Below are positions 1-8,959 of a stretch of 47,852 nt of DNA, in pieces. A model generated the notes under the pieces. That model ran no database searches, was not told the DNA's origin, and saw nothing but the letters and a program-made list of their open reading frames with translations. This DNA comes from Rhizobium sullae (GTDB taxonomy: Bacteria > Pseudomonadota > Alphaproteobacteria > Rhizobiales > Rhizobiaceae). Each line of letters opens with the position of its first letter. The first letter of the stretch is position 1. The stretch covers positions 11,195-59,046 of the forward strand of contig NZ_FWER01000017.1 of assembly GCF_900169785.1 (NCBI RefSeq), in the 5' to 3' direction. Made by a program: the position numbers and the translations under genes.

Positions 1-2382
1 AAGGAAGACACGCCGGTCATGCCAGTCAAGTTCTGTCTGTATGTCCAGCCGCAGCGCGTTGGCACCAAGCGACAGAAGCTGCGTAATGCGCGAGTGGCGC
101 CAGGTTCGAACGATCTTGATCGCCGCGCGATGCGGGCCGTTCTCGATCAGTTCAAGGCTGTCGAGTGCAGTGATCTCTTCGCCGCGAGCGGCGTAATCTT
201 CCTCGACATCCCAGGCGTCCCAATTGCGCGGCTTATCGGCTGGATAGACGAAAAGGCGGTTGCCGCACCCCTCAAGCGCCTCACGCCCTGTCGGCTTATG
301 CAGAATGCTGGCGATCGAGCCATCGTTGGCAAGTGTCACTTTCAGCACAGCATTTTCCAGATGGTCGCGCCCGGCCGAAAGGCCGGTCTTCGGCTGGAGT
401 GCTCCGGTATCCAGAACGGCAATGCCAAGGGGCGCAATCTGTCCCTCAGCTGAGACTGTGCTTCCATCCGATAGCGTCAAGCGGATTGGACGTTCAGACA
501 GCGACGGATTGACGACCAGAACATTGTTGCCTTCTCCAATCGGCAACTGCGCAGCTATTGCTTTCATCGCCGCTACTTGGGCGAAGTGCGCCTCTGCCGC
601 GACTGCCTCGAGTTCGTTGGTAGCATCGGTATAGACCTCGGCGATCGACGACCCGGGGAGGATGTCATGAAACTCGTTCTTTAAGACGACACGCCATGCC
701 GGCTCCATTGATGCCGGCCGCTCGCCTCCCAGAAGATAGGCAAGGCTGGCCAGCGTCTCGGCGGTAATCAAACTGCGCTCTGCTCTGCGGTGAAGCCGCT
801 TGACGGTGCTCTGACTTGTAAGGGTTGCGCGGTGCAGTTCGAGGTAGATCTCGCCTTGCCAGACGGTCAAGTCTTTCTTGGCTGCCGTGTCGTGCGCATC
901 CTCGAAGAAGTCGTGCACCCTTGTCCACCGTGCATGCGGCAAAGCCGGGAAGAAGCGCAGTTGCTCTTCCCGCATAATCATTTCCGGCGTCACGCCGCCG
1001 CCGCCATCGCCGTAGCCCACGGCAAGCAGGGTGGCCTTGTGCTTGTCCTTCTGGCGGAAGTTCTTCCAGGTCGGCACGAAGCAGTCCGGGCGCACGAAGC
1101 CATTGTAACCCTGCATCGGATTGTCGAATGTGTGGGCGAGAACCCGGCTCCCATCAAGGCCTTCCCACCAGAAGAGATCGGCCGGGAACTGATTGGTTTC
1201 CGACCAGTTGACCTTGATCGTGAAGAAGCTGTTCATGCCGCCCTGACGAAGAAGCTGGGGCAGGGCGCCGGAAAAACCAAAGCAATCTGGCAGCCAGCAG
1301 ACGGTATTGCGAGTCCCGAAGGTCCGTTCGAAATAACGCTGGCCGTAAAGGATTTGCCGGCTGAGGCTCTCGCCGGTCGGCATGTTGGTGTCGGGTTCGA
1401 CCCACATGCCGCCAAGCGTTTCCCATTGGCCTGCCTTCGCACGCTCGATGATGCGCTCCAGCAAATCCGGATCGTCTTCGGCGATCTGCGCGTAGTAATG
1501 GGCCGTGGACTGGTTGAAGCGGAAATCGGAGGACTGCTCCATGAGCGACAACGCCGTATGGAAAGTACGGCGCATCTTCCGCCGGGTTTCGCTGTAAGGC
1601 CAAAGCCATGCAAGATCGATATGCGCATGGCCGGTCAGCGCGATCTCGCCTTGCGGCGGAAAACGCTGGCGCAGCTGCTTGAGCTGTCCAACAAGTGTGT
1701 CGTAGGCTTGGAGCACGCTGGCGCGCTGGCCTTGATTGAGACCCTCGGGCGTGGCCTCGAGTGGCGGCAGCTGCCAAATCTTCTGTTGCACCGGCGAAGG
1801 CGCCGTCCGTGCTACATAGGCGGCCGTGGCCGACGGCCAGTCAAGGCCGCGCATGGCGTGTTCGGCAATATCCAGGAGATGCGGAACGGCCTCGTGGCCG
1901 TCGAGGATATCGGCCGCCTCGGTGATCTGGCGCAAAAGCACCCAGAGCCGGTCGACGGCCGTGTCCAGCCAGATTACTGCCGCATGTTCTAGCCTCGGGT
2001 GCCGCACGGGCTCGCCGAAGGGCAGGCGGGCGACGGTTTCGGAAGAGATCCGGATGCTGCGCGAAGGGACAAGGAATTCCCGATGATAGGGATCAAGGCC
2101 AAGTCGCGTTTCATTCCCGGTCTCGTCGGTGACCGTGATCAGGCCCTCGCCGCCGAGGTCGAGCACGAGCCGAGCATCGTCAAGGGGCCAATGGCCGGGC
2201 AAGGTGGTTGCGCCGGAAAAATGCACGGGACCATCTTTGCGCGGCCACGCATCGCCGATTGCAATGGGCTCCCCTTCAAACGTCCAGGCATCTATCTGCA
2301 TTGTTTGGCGCGAACGCCAGTATTCCAGCTCTGCGATGCGGACGCGAATGCGGTCGAGGCGTTGGATAAGAGTAAGCGTCAT
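1..2382 (-). CDS. GH38 alpha-mannosidase, 3' end cut by the window edge
   Basis: Retaining exo-alpha-mannosidase of glycoside hydrolase family 38. 794 codons are in the window and the frame is still open at base 1; the family is usually about 1000 aa, so the distal beta-sandwich is missing. Seen: the N-terminal catalytic motif GHAHIDLAWLWP with H252 and D256, and the nucleophile motif LPDCFGFSGALPQ with D366. The C-terminal part reaches the typical LDIQTELDWHD strand. The ATG at 2382 follows an AGGA 8 nt upstream. It starts 28 nt after a CUT1 sugar permease and is the last visible gene of that operon, so it probably hydrolyses an imported mannoside in the cytoplasm. No signal peptide is seen. 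The exact linkage cut (alpha-1,2/1,3/1,6) cannot be read from sequence. Confidence 0.93.
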   Translation of the reverse strand, partial: MTLTLIQRLDRIRVRIAELEYWRSRQTMQIDAWTFEGEPIAIGDAWPRKDGPVHFSGATTLPGHWPLDDARLVLDLGGEGLITVTDETGNETRLGLDPYHREFLVPSRSIRISSETVARLPFGEPVRHPRLEHAAVIWLDTAVDRLWVLLRQITEAADILDGHEAVPHLLDIAEHAMRGLDWPSATAAYVARTAPSPVQQKIWQLPPLEATPEGLNQGQRASVLQAYDTLVGQLKQLRQRFPPQGEIALTGHAHIDLAWLWPYSETRRKMRRTFHTALSLMEQSSDFRFNQSTAHYYAQIAEDDPDLLERIIERAKAGQWETLGGMWVEPDTNMPTGESLSRQILYGQRYFERTFGTRNTVCWLPDCFGFSGALPQLLRQGGMNSFFTIKVNWSETNQFPADLFWWEGLDGSRVLAHTFDNPMQGYNGFVRPDCFVPTWKNFRQKDKHKATLLAVGYGDGGGGVTPEMIMREEQLRFFPALPHARWTRVHDFFEDAHDTAAKKDLTVWQGEIYLELHRATLTSQSTVKRLHRRAERSLITAETLASLAYLLGGERPASMEPAWRVVLKNEFHDILPGSSIAEVYTDATNELEAVAAEAHFAQVAAMKAIAAQLPIGEGNNVLVVNPSLSERPIRLTLSDGSTVSAEGQIAPLGIAVLDTGALQPKTGLSAGRDHLENAVLKVTLANDGSIASILHKPTGREALEGCGNRLFVYPADKPRNWDAWDVEEDYAARGEEITALDSLELIENGPHRAAIKIVRTWRHSRITQLLSLGANALRLDIQTELDWHDRRVFL

Positions 2383-2410
2383 GATGATATCCTGAGATGT
2401 GAATGCAATA

Positions 2411-3253
2411 TCAGCCCTTGACGGCGCCCTCCGTCATGGCGCCGAGGATGAGCCGCTGGAGGGTGAGAAAGGCAATAATGGCTGGGACGACCGATACAAG
2501 GCAGGCGGCCGCCAGCAACTGGAGGGAGGAGTCGTTTTGCGTTCCGGCGTATTGAAATATCCCAACGCCGATCGGCGTGAGGGATTCCTTGCTGATGAGG
2601 AGAAATGGGACGAGAAACTGCGACCAGCCGGCGATGACCGAGATGATGAAGGCTGAGGCGATGCCTGGCGCCGACAACGGAAGTATGATACGCCAAAAGA
2701 CGGCGAAATGACTGCAGCCGTCAATAAGTGCGGCCTCGTCGAGGCTTTTCGGAATGCCGTCGATTGAGCCCTTCAATATCCACGTCACCATTGGTACCGC
2801 GAGTGCAATATAGACCATCGTTGCGCCGAAATGGCTGTCGGTCAGGTGAAGCGCTGCCATGTAGCGGTAAAGCGGCACCATGATAACAAGTGGTGAAATC
2901 ATCTGAAAGGCAAGCAGGACCATCATCCAAGGTCCTTTGCCGCGAAATGGAAAACGGGAAAAGGCATAGGCGGCCGGCAGCGCCACGATCAGGCAGCCGA
3001 TTGCGCTGCACGAGGATAGGACGAGCGCATTCCAGAGATACCCCGCGAACTTGTCGGAGGATAAGATGGCGGCGAAATTTTCCAAAGTCGGCGCCTTCGG
3101 GATAAAGCGGCTCACGCCCAAAAAGATTTCCCTGCGCGTTCTCAGCGCGAGCGACAGCAGCCAAAGCAAGGGCCAGGCGAAGAAAAGAAACGTCATGGCG
3201 AGAAACAGATAGCTCAGAGCATCGCCAACGCGATCTTGTCTGGAAGCCCTCAC
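2411..3253 (-). CDS. CUT1 sugar ABC transporter permease (MalG/UgpE type)
   Basis: Inner-membrane permease of a carbohydrate ABC importer, 280 aa with about six membrane segments, the normal length for the MalG-like subunit. The cytoplasmic coupling loop sits around residues 175-205 (DEAALIDGCSHFAVFWRIILP), matching the EAA motif that docks on the ATPase. The start is GTG at 3253, overlapping the TGA of the upstream permease in a 4-base GTGA, with AAGGAG in front. This implies coupled translation of the two permeases. Substrate is inferred to be a mannose-containing oligosaccharide from the neighbouring GH38 enzyme. No dedicated MalK-like ATPase is in the visible operon; it may lie beyond base 1 or be a shared ATPase, as is common in rhizobia. 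Confidence 0.93.
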   Translation of the reverse strand: MRASRQDRVGDALSYLFLAMTFLFFAWPLLWLLSLALRTRREIFLGVSRFIPKAPTLENFAAILSSDKFAGYLWNALVLSSCSAIGCLIVALPAAYAFSRFPFRGKGPWMMVLLAFQMISPLVIMVPLYRYMAALHLTDSHFGATMVYIALAVPMVTWILKGSIDGIPKSLDEAALIDGCSHFAVFWRIILPLSAPGIASAFIISVIAGWSQFLVPFLLISKESLTPIGVGIFQYAGTQNDSSLQLLAAACLVSVVPAIIAFLTLQRLILGAMTEGAVKG

Positions 3254-4182
3254 GACGGTTCTCCTTTTGGCAGAAAACGAGCATATACGAGCGCAAGGCC
3301 AAGGCTGATTGCGAGCATTAGGATCGACAGGACGGCGCCGGCCGCAAGGTCGTAATTACGGAACACGACGTTGAAGGTGTATAGCGAGAGAACCTCGGTC
3401 GCGCGGCCAGGGCCGCCGCCGGTCAGAGAAATGATGGCGTCAAACGTGTTCAACGTCTGGATTGTGATGAGGATCATGTTCACCAGGATCGCGGTCCGCA
3501 GCTGGGGTAGAGTGATATAGATCAGCCGCTGCCATGGATTTGCGCCGTCAACGTCCGCCGCCTCGTAAAGAACAGGATCGATGGCCTTGCTTGCCGCATA
3601 CATCACGACCATCGAGAACGCCGTGCCGCGCCAGACATTGGAAATGACGACCGACCACATGACCATGTGCGGATCGGACAGCCATTGGACAGCCGGCACG
3701 CCGATCACGCGCAAAAGGCTGTTCAACCCGCCAAATGGCGCTTCGTTGAAGAGCATTTTCCAGATGATGCCGCCGGCAATACCTGGAACAACCCAGGCGA
3801 CAAGGGCTGTGGTTCGCACGATCGTCGTGCCGAAGAGCCGGCGCTTCTCGCCGTGCAAAACAATCAAGGCAATGAAAAGCCCGAAAAATTGCTGCGCAAC
3901 AACGCTCGACGCGGTGAATACGAATGTCACCCACAGGATTTGTAAAAGCTCGGGCTTCGACAATGTGCTGACGATCGTCTGCAGCGTATACTCCTCGTCC
4001 CTGCCAAGCAGCGAAACGTTGGTGAATGCGAAGCGAAAGACGTCCAGCAAGGGGTAAAGATAAAAGACGCCAAGGACAAGAATGAGCGGCATAAGCCAAG
4101 GCAGCGGGAAGGGACTATGCCGTCCGGCGGTTCTCCTGCCGAGTCTTCGGGGGCTCTTGGCGGCAATGCTTGCATCCATCAT
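3250..4182 (-). CDS. CUT1 sugar ABC transporter permease (MalF/UgpA type)
   Basis: Partner permease of 310 aa. An arginine-rich cytoplasmic N-terminus is followed by a first membrane segment at about 25-48 and five further segments. The EAA loop is visible around residues 205-230 (YEAADVDGANPWQRLIYITLP). Two adjacent ATG codons (4182 and 4179) can start it; upstream ribosome-binding sequence is weak. It lies 89 nt after the binding-protein gene and overlaps the next permease by 4 nt. With 2411-3253 it would form the heterodimeric channel. The gap upstream (4183-4271) holds only an imperfect hairpin (4233-4260), as often seen after abundant binding-protein genes. Confidence 0.93.
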   Translation of the reverse strand: MMDASIAAKSPRRLGRRTAGRHSPFPLPWLMPLILVLGVFYLYPLLDVFRFAFTNVSLLGRDEEYTLQTIVSTLSKPELLQILWVTFVFTASSVVAQQFFGLFIALIVLHGEKRRLFGTTIVRTTALVAWVVPGIAGGIIWKMLFNEAPFGGLNSLLRVIGVPAVQWLSDPHMVMWSVVISNVWRGTAFSMVVMYAASKAIDPVLYEAADVDGANPWQRLIYITLPQLRTAILVNMILITIQTLNTFDAIISLTGGGPGRATEVLSLYTFNVVFRNYDLAAGAVLSILMLAISLGLALVYARFLPKGEPS

Positions 4183-4271
4183 AGGTCCGGTCCGGCCATT
4201 TCATCGCTGGGCAGCGTTTGCACAGGTTGACTGGCGGTGAGGGTCTCGGTCCACGCCGCCAAGTCCTTATT

Positions 4272-5573
4272 TTAGCTGCGTTTGAAGGCGCTCAGCGAAG
4301 CGCTGAAGGCCTCGTCCACGGCGGCCTCGGTCGGCTGGGTACCCGTCAGCACCTTGCCCATCATGATCTGAATCTGATTGGAGATTTCAGGATAGACAGG
4401 CGCGCCGGGCCGGGCTTGTCCGTCCTTGAGTGCTGCCGCAAAGGTCTTGTTGGCCTCTGACGAGAACACCTCGTACTTGTCATAGAGATCGGCGCGGGTC
4501 GGAAGCTGTTCCTGCAACGCGTTGGCCGGCCCCATATAGATGTCGCGGGCAAGTTCAGCGCAGAGCTTCACCTTTTCAGTGTCCTTGCTGAAAGCCGCCA
4601 CCGTCCAGCCGCCTGTACCTGTTGATCGCTGGTCCGCTGCCGGGCCAGGAAGCGGGGAGAAAACCCATTTGGCGAATTCATCTGGGTCAAGCGCTGTCCT
4701 GAGCTGTGCATATTGCCAGTTGCCACCGACGAAAAGCGCAGTCGTCCCGGCCGCAGCCGCTGCATTGAAATCGTCGTAATCGCCGATGGTCGCCACACGT
4801 TTGGGAGCGGCTCCGGACTCAACGAGATCGCGATAATAGTTGACGGCCTTGATGAATTTGTCGCGATTTTCACCCTCGCCGAAAACCGGCTTGCCATCGT
4901 CATCGACCAATTTGCCACCCTGTGCCCAGAAATTGGCGAGCCAGTCGAACGTTGTTCCTTCATAGCGGCCGCCGTTGAACAGAACGCCTTCCATTCCCTC
5001 CTCGACTGAGGAGAGCGCCGCCTTCTTCAAATCGTCCCAGGTCTGCGGCGCATCAGGAACAATCTCCTTGTTCCGGTAAAGAACACGAAGATCCGTCGAC
5101 CACCACCATGCGTAGATGTTGCCGTCCGAGCCGGTTATGCCCTCGCGGATAAAGGGGAAGAGCTGGTCAATTTCCTCTTTGGTGAAATAAGGCGAGAAGG
5201 ATTGCAGGACGCCGGCTTTCTTGAAGAGCGGGAGGACGAATGAGTCGACGGCCGCACAATCCGGGGCCGATCCCGATTTGGCCTGCTCGAGCATGCGCGC
5301 CTGTTCCTGACCGATATCCCCCGACATCATCTGCAACTCGATCTGCCAGTCGGAATGCTTGGCGATGAAGTCATTGAACAGCTTGCTGTAGCCTTGAGCG
5401 TAGGCCGGCTCGTTGTTGCGCGGGCCATCCGTGGTCATCCGGAAAACCAGCTTGTTGGGCGCGTCGGGCTTGCCGACGACGTCGCCCGTGATGGCCTCTT
5501 GTGCCGGGCTGCCATGCGGTGCGGCTAAAACGGTGGTTGCCGCCAGTGCAAGAATGAGTGCTGTATTCCTCAC
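4272..5573 (-). CDS. Extracellular sugar-binding protein of the CUT1 importer
   Basis: Periplasmic solute-binding protein (SBP_bac_1 family), 433 aa. The start chosen is GTG at 5573 because GGGAGGAG lies 5 nt upstream and a clean signal peptide follows (VRNTALILALAATTVLA, cleavage near residue 25). An upstream in-frame TTG at 5675 would add 34 unlikely residues and falls on the promoter. The mature part shows the family's hallmark segments, for example the sugar-contact stretch NGNIYAWWWSTDLRVLYRN and the later FVGGNWQYAQLR. It is first in the operon binding protein, permease, permease, GH38 mannosidase. Ligand is probably a manno-oligosaccharide, by context only. Confidence 0.93.
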   Translation of the reverse strand: MRNTALILALAATTVLAAPHGSPAQEAITGDVVGKPDAPNKLVFRMTTDGPRNNEPAYAQGYSKLFNDFIAKHSDWQIELQMMSGDIGQEQARMLEQAKSGSAPDCAAVDSFVLPLFKKAGVLQSFSPYFTKEEIDQLFPFIREGITGSDGNIYAWWWSTDLRVLYRNKEIVPDAPQTWDDLKKAALSSVEEGMEGVLFNGGRYEGTTFDWLANFWAQGGKLVDDDGKPVFGEGENRDKFIKAVNYYRDLVESGAAPKRVATIGDYDDFNAAAAAGTTALFVGGNWQYAQLRTALDPDEFAKWVFSPLPGPAADQRSTGTGGWTVAAFSKDTEKVKLCAELARDIYMGPANALQEQLPTRADLYDKYEVFSSEANKTFAAALKDGQARPGAPVYPEISNQIQIMMGKVLTGTQPTEAAVDEAFSASLSAFKRS

Positions 5574-5647
5574 GAGTTCTCCTCCCAGGGTCAGGATCAA
5601 ACTTGAGCCGCTGCCTCCAGCACAACGGGCTCGGGATCCGAAAAAAT

Positions 5648-5675
5648 AGATTAAGTCACATTCGTTTGATGTCAA
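5648..5675 (-). promoter_or_regulatory. Sigma70-type promoter for the sugar ABC/mannosidase operon
   Basis: On the minus strand a perfect TTGACA (5675-5670) is followed after 16 nt by TAATCT (5653-5648). It is placed about 75 nt upstream of the GTG start of the binding protein. The spacer contains an imperfect dyad (ACAT/ATGT) that could bind a repressor. Sequence-based call; no transcript data. Confidence 0.55.
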
Positions 5676-5790
5676 GGTTAGTCCCGGAGGACCGCGAGGT
5701 CCGCCAAGCCGTCCCCAGCTGCTATCATCGGTTTCGTCCGAAAGAGAACCGGCGGTAGGGAGAGGGCGTCACAGGACCGACCCGGACTTG

Positions 5791-6286
5791 TCAGGTCGGT
5801 CGACCTCCAAGGACAGAGCGCTCAGGACGAAAAAGATCGGCGCGATTTGACATCGCGCTGTCGAGCTTCAATGGGCGTTTCGCTGCACGGCGGATCGTTC
5901 GGGCCGGATTTACAGGACAACAGGCCGGTTTTTTCCACGAAAGAAGCTGGTTTGCCGCCACCGGCAACATCAAGGCAAGGCCAATCAGGGATGAGATCGG
6001 CTCTTGTACGACAAGCACGATGGCTGCGACCACCAACAAAGCCCTCTCCCAAGAGGTCGCACTGTCCAGAAGAAATCCTGAAAGAGCCGAGCCAAGGCAG
6101 GTCATGCCGAGCACGCAGCCGACGAAGGCGATCAAGAAATTGCTCCGACGATGATACCCACCGTCGCCGCCGCGGCGCCGACGGCGAGTGCGTATTTGGC
6201 GCCGTCGCGCAGGCTTTCGAAAACCTCCCCGACCAGTCGTTCCCGGTCGCGTTCGAGCGTCGGCGCCGGGTTCCTTTGCAAGGCTT
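5791..6286 (-). pseudogene. Relic of a fused TRAP-type permease (C-terminal part)
   Basis: Two different minus-strand frames carry adjoining pieces that resemble the C-terminal third of 4TM/12TM TRAP permeases. The first (about 6286-6135) reads ...LVGEVFESLRDGAKYALAVG then a glycine-rich membrane segment, ending at a stop. The second (about 6137-5830) reads AFVGCVLGMTCLGSALSGF followed by WERALLVVAAIVLVVQEPIS, the usual last helices. The conserved middle, including the GLPTTATY region, is missing, so there is an internal deletion as well as a frameshift. There is no start or ribosome-binding site. It directly abuts the stop codon of the AraC gene, suggesting that an older neighbour was replaced or deleted. 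Confidence 0.6.
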
Positions 6287-7162
6287 CTAGCGTCCCTTGC
6301 CGATGCTTGCATACATGCCGGTGGTTCGGAACTCCGTGGGGGTGATGCCGTAAACGCGGCGGAAGACTTTGGAGAAATAGTTGGAATCTTCGAAGCCGCA
6401 CATGATCGAGACCTCCTTGACCGGCAGGAAATCGGCCTTTGTCAAAAGCTTTGCCGCGCGCAGCAGCCTTTGCTGAAGCACATATTCGGCAGGCGGCATG
6501 CCTTCGCTTTCGGCGAAGCTGCGGGAAAAATGCGCGCGGCTGAGGCCGACGATGCCTGCAAGCTCGCTGACTGGCAACGGCTGGTCGAGATTGGCATGGA
6601 TATGGTCAATCACCGACTGCATGACGCTGAGGTCTGCTGCAAAAGCCGGTGAGCCGAAGACATCGTCGTAAAGCGCCATGGCCGCTTCATAGGCGATTGC
6701 GGACGCCGCGCCGGGCGTCGTTGCGCCTTTCACAAGGCGAAGACTGCAGTCGGCGAGATGATCGATGGTCGATGGCTGGAGCCTTAAAACCGGACCGGCA
6801 AGCCCGAGGACCATCTTGTGGATTCTCAGCGTCTCCTCGCCATGCATCGATATCCAGAAATACTCCCAGCGGTCGCCCTTTTCGAGCCAGTAGCGATGAT
6901 TGTGCGGAACGAGAACCAGCAGCGTATCGCCGCTTTGTAGCCTGTAGTTGCGGTTCTGATAGCGCAGATGGCCGGTGCCACTGATGGTATGCTGCAGAAC
7001 GGTAAAGGGGGTCTGGCCGCGCCGCCTTCCATCCCAATCGTAGATCTCGTTTTCCCGCACCTCATAGCCAGCACTTGTCGGCATGGCGTGCAAGCGCTGG
7101 CGCCCGCGCGGCAGGGAAACCGTCCTCATGGACTGCCCGTTGGCGATCAAATCCTGCAGCAC
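6287..7162 (-). CDS. AraC-family regulator of the alpha-galactoside locus
   Basis: Transcriptional regulator of 291 aa. The N-terminal half is a cupin-like ligand-sensing domain (residues about 20-150, with GTGHLRYQNRNYRLQSGDTLL). The C-terminal 100 residues form the double helix-turn-helix of AraC proteins, with LSRAHFSRSFAESEGMPPAEY and CGFEDSNYFSKVFRRVYGITP. The start is GTG at 7162 preceded by GAGGG; an ATG at 7129 is the alternative but has a poor ribosome-binding site. It is divergent from the GH4 gene and importer operon, so it most likely activates them in response to an alpha-galactoside. Sinorhizobium meliloti uses an AraC-like activator (AgpT) for its agp genes; equivalence here is inference. 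Confidence 0.9.
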   Translation of the reverse strand: MLQDLIANGQSMRTVSLPRGRQRLHAMPTSAGYEVRENEIYDWDGRRRGQTPFTVLQHTISGTGHLRYQNRNYRLQSGDTLLVLVPHNHRYWLEKGDRWEYFWISMHGEETLRIHKMVLGLAGPVLRLQPSTIDHLADCSLRLVKGATTPGAASAIAYEAAMALYDDVFGSPAFAADLSVMQSVIDHIHANLDQPLPVSELAGIVGLSRAHFSRSFAESEGMPPAEYVLQQRLLRAAKLLTKADFLPVKEVSIMCGFEDSNYFSKVFRRVYGITPTEFRTTGMYASIGKGR

Positions 7163-7299
7163 AAAATTACCCTCGAAAGCATAATCCTTCTCTGGCCACC
7201 TCCGCGAATATCCGCATAATCGCTTTTCATAAGAGGAAGAGATCGCGGTCGAGAGAACGGCCGGGAGGAAATATAGGCGCTATTTTGCTTTTTCGGGCT

Positions 7300-7316
7300 G
7301 CATGTGCCGGCATGTG
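7300..7316. promoter_or_regulatory. Direct repeat, candidate AraC-type operator
   Basis: GCATGTG occurs at 7300-7306 and again at 7310-7316, a direct repeat with a 10-bp period, that is, on the same DNA face. It lies in the 212-bp region between the divergent AraC gene and the GH4 gene, 59 bp upstream of the GH4 start. AraC-family proteins commonly bind direct half-sites. Short motif, so chance is possible. Confidence 0.35.
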
Positions 7317-7374
7317 GTCAATCCTCCCCTGTCCGTCCTTTTACCTAGCATCTGATCGGATTGAGGTGAAGATT

Positions 7375-8841
7375 ATGAGTTTCAAAATCGCTATCATCGG
7401 TGCGGGCAGCGTCGGCTTCACCAAGAAGCTGTTCACGGACATTCTGTGCGTTCCGGAATTCAAGGATGTCGAATTCGCGCTGACGGACCTCAGCGAACAT
7501 AATCTTCAGATGATCAAAGCGATCCTCGACAAGATCGTCGAATCCAATAAGCTGCCGACCAGGATCACGGCAACGACCGACCGCCGCAAAGCGCTCGAAG
7601 GCGCGCGCTATATCATCAGCTGCGTGCGTGTCGGTGGTCTCGAAGCCTATGCCGACGATATCCGCATTCCGCTGAAATACGGCATCGACCAATGCGTCGG
7701 CGATACGATCTGCGCCGGCGGCATTCTCTACGGTCAGCGCAACATTCCGGTCATCTTGGATTTCTGCAAGGACATCCGTGAAGTCGCAGAACCGGGCGCG
7801 AAATTCTTGAACTACGCAAACCCGATGGCGATGAATACATGGGCTGCGATCGAATATGGCAAGGTCGATACGGTCGGCCTGTGCCACGGTGTGCAGCACG
7901 GGGCCGAACAGATCGCCGAGGTGCTCGGCGCCAAATCGCCGGCGGAACTCGACTATATCTGCTCGGGCATCAACCATCAGACATGGTTCATCGATCTGCG
8001 CCTCAACGGCTGCAAGATCGGCAAGGACGAACTCGTCGCGGCCTTCGAAGCCCATCCGGTCTATTCGCAGCAGGAGAAGCTGCGCATCGATGTGCTGAAG
8101 CGCTTCGGCATCTATTCGACGGAAAGCAACGGGCACCTTTCCGAATACCTGCCGTGGTACCGCAAGCGTCCGGACGAAATCACCAAGTGGATCGACATGT
8201 CCGACTGGATCCATGGCGAGACCGGCGGCTATCTCCGTCACTCGACGGAAACGCGCAACTGGTTCGAGACGGAATTCCCGCAGTTTCTTGAATCGGCCTC
8301 GAAGCCGATTGATCCGGACAAACGCTCCAACGAACATGCTAGCCATATCCTTGAGGCGCTGGAGACCAACCGCGTCTACCGCGGCCACTTCAATGTCAAG
8401 AACAATGGCGTCATCACCAATTTGCCGGCTGATGCGATCATCGAGTCGCCTGGCTTCGTCGATCGCTTCGGCATCAACATGGTCTCCGGTGTCACCCTTC
8501 CGGAAGCCTGCGCCGCAACGTGCATCTCATCGATCAATGTCCAGCGCATGTCCGTCCATGCGGCGATCAGCGGCGATATCGAGCTTCTGAAACTTGCGGT
8601 GCTGCACGACCCGCTGGTCGGTGCCGTCTCGACACCCGAAGAGGTTTGGCAGATGGTCGATGAAATGGTCGTGGCTCAAGCTCGCTGGCTGCCCCAATAT
8701 GCCGACGCCGTTCCGGCTGCGCAGGAGCGTCTGTCGAAGTCCAGCGTAAAGACCCGTGATTGGGCGGGCGCTGCACGGCGCAACGTGCGCTCGATCGAGG
8801 AGCTGCGCGCCGAAAAGGCGGCCTTGAAACAGGCCGTTTGA
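7375..8841 (+). CDS. GH4 glycosidase (alpha-galactosidase-like), first copy
   Basis: NAD-dependent glycoside hydrolase family 4 enzyme, 488 aa. Start is ATG 7375, with GAGGTGAAG just upstream; the frame is open 300 bases further but those residues are not GH4-like. Seen: the Rossmann nucleotide-binding motif IIGAGSVGF (residues 7-15), the NPMAMNTWA segment (149-157), and the metal ligands C170 in GLCHGVQ and H201 in GINH. GH4 enzymes act by oxidation at C3, elimination and re-addition, with NAD and Mn2+. It is clearly different from the second GH4 copy at 15007 (for example GVQHG versus SVQGT), so it may handle another sugar such as a galacturonide or glucoside. It leads the operon with the peptide-type importer. 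Confidence 0.92.
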   Translation: MSFKIAIIGAGSVGFTKKLFTDILCVPEFKDVEFALTDLSEHNLQMIKAILDKIVESNKLPTRITATTDRRKALEGARYIISCVRVGGLEAYADDIRIPLKYGIDQCVGDTICAGGILYGQRNIPVILDFCKDIREVAEPGAKFLNYANPMAMNTWAAIEYGKVDTVGLCHGVQHGAEQIAEVLGAKSPAELDYICSGINHQTWFIDLRLNGCKIGKDELVAAFEAHPVYSQQEKLRIDVLKRFGIYSTESNGHLSEYLPWYRKRPDEITKWIDMSDWIHGETGGYLRHSTETRNWFETEFPQFLESASKPIDPDKRSNEHASHILEALETNRVYRGHFNVKNNGVITNLPADAIIESPGFVDRFGINMVSGVTLPEACAATCISSINVQRMSVHAAISGDIELLKLAVLHDPLVGAVSTPEEVWQMVDEMVVAQARWLPQYADAVPAAQERLSKSSVKTRDWAGAARRNVRSIEELRAEKAALKQAV

Positions 8842-8959
8842 ATTTCGTGGAAGTCGGGTGGGCGGATTTCCGGGAGGGAAAGCCGCCGCGTCAGACCCGG
8901 TTTCATGCCGTTAGAGGAGAACCGGAGCGCCCAAGCGCTCCGAACAAGAGGGAGAGACG

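Noticed and set aside
790..1992. 400-codon plus-strand open frame
   Set aside because: Antisense shadow of the GH38 mannosidase, whose catalytic motifs are on the minus strand.
5574..5675. TTG start for the mannoside-binding protein
   Set aside because: The added residues precede the signal peptide, and the codon lies in the -35 element; GTG 5573 has a strong ribosome-binding site.
7345..8388. 347-codon minus-strand open frame
   Set aside because: Antisense to the GH4 gene with conserved metal ligands; low-complexity composition typical of shadows.
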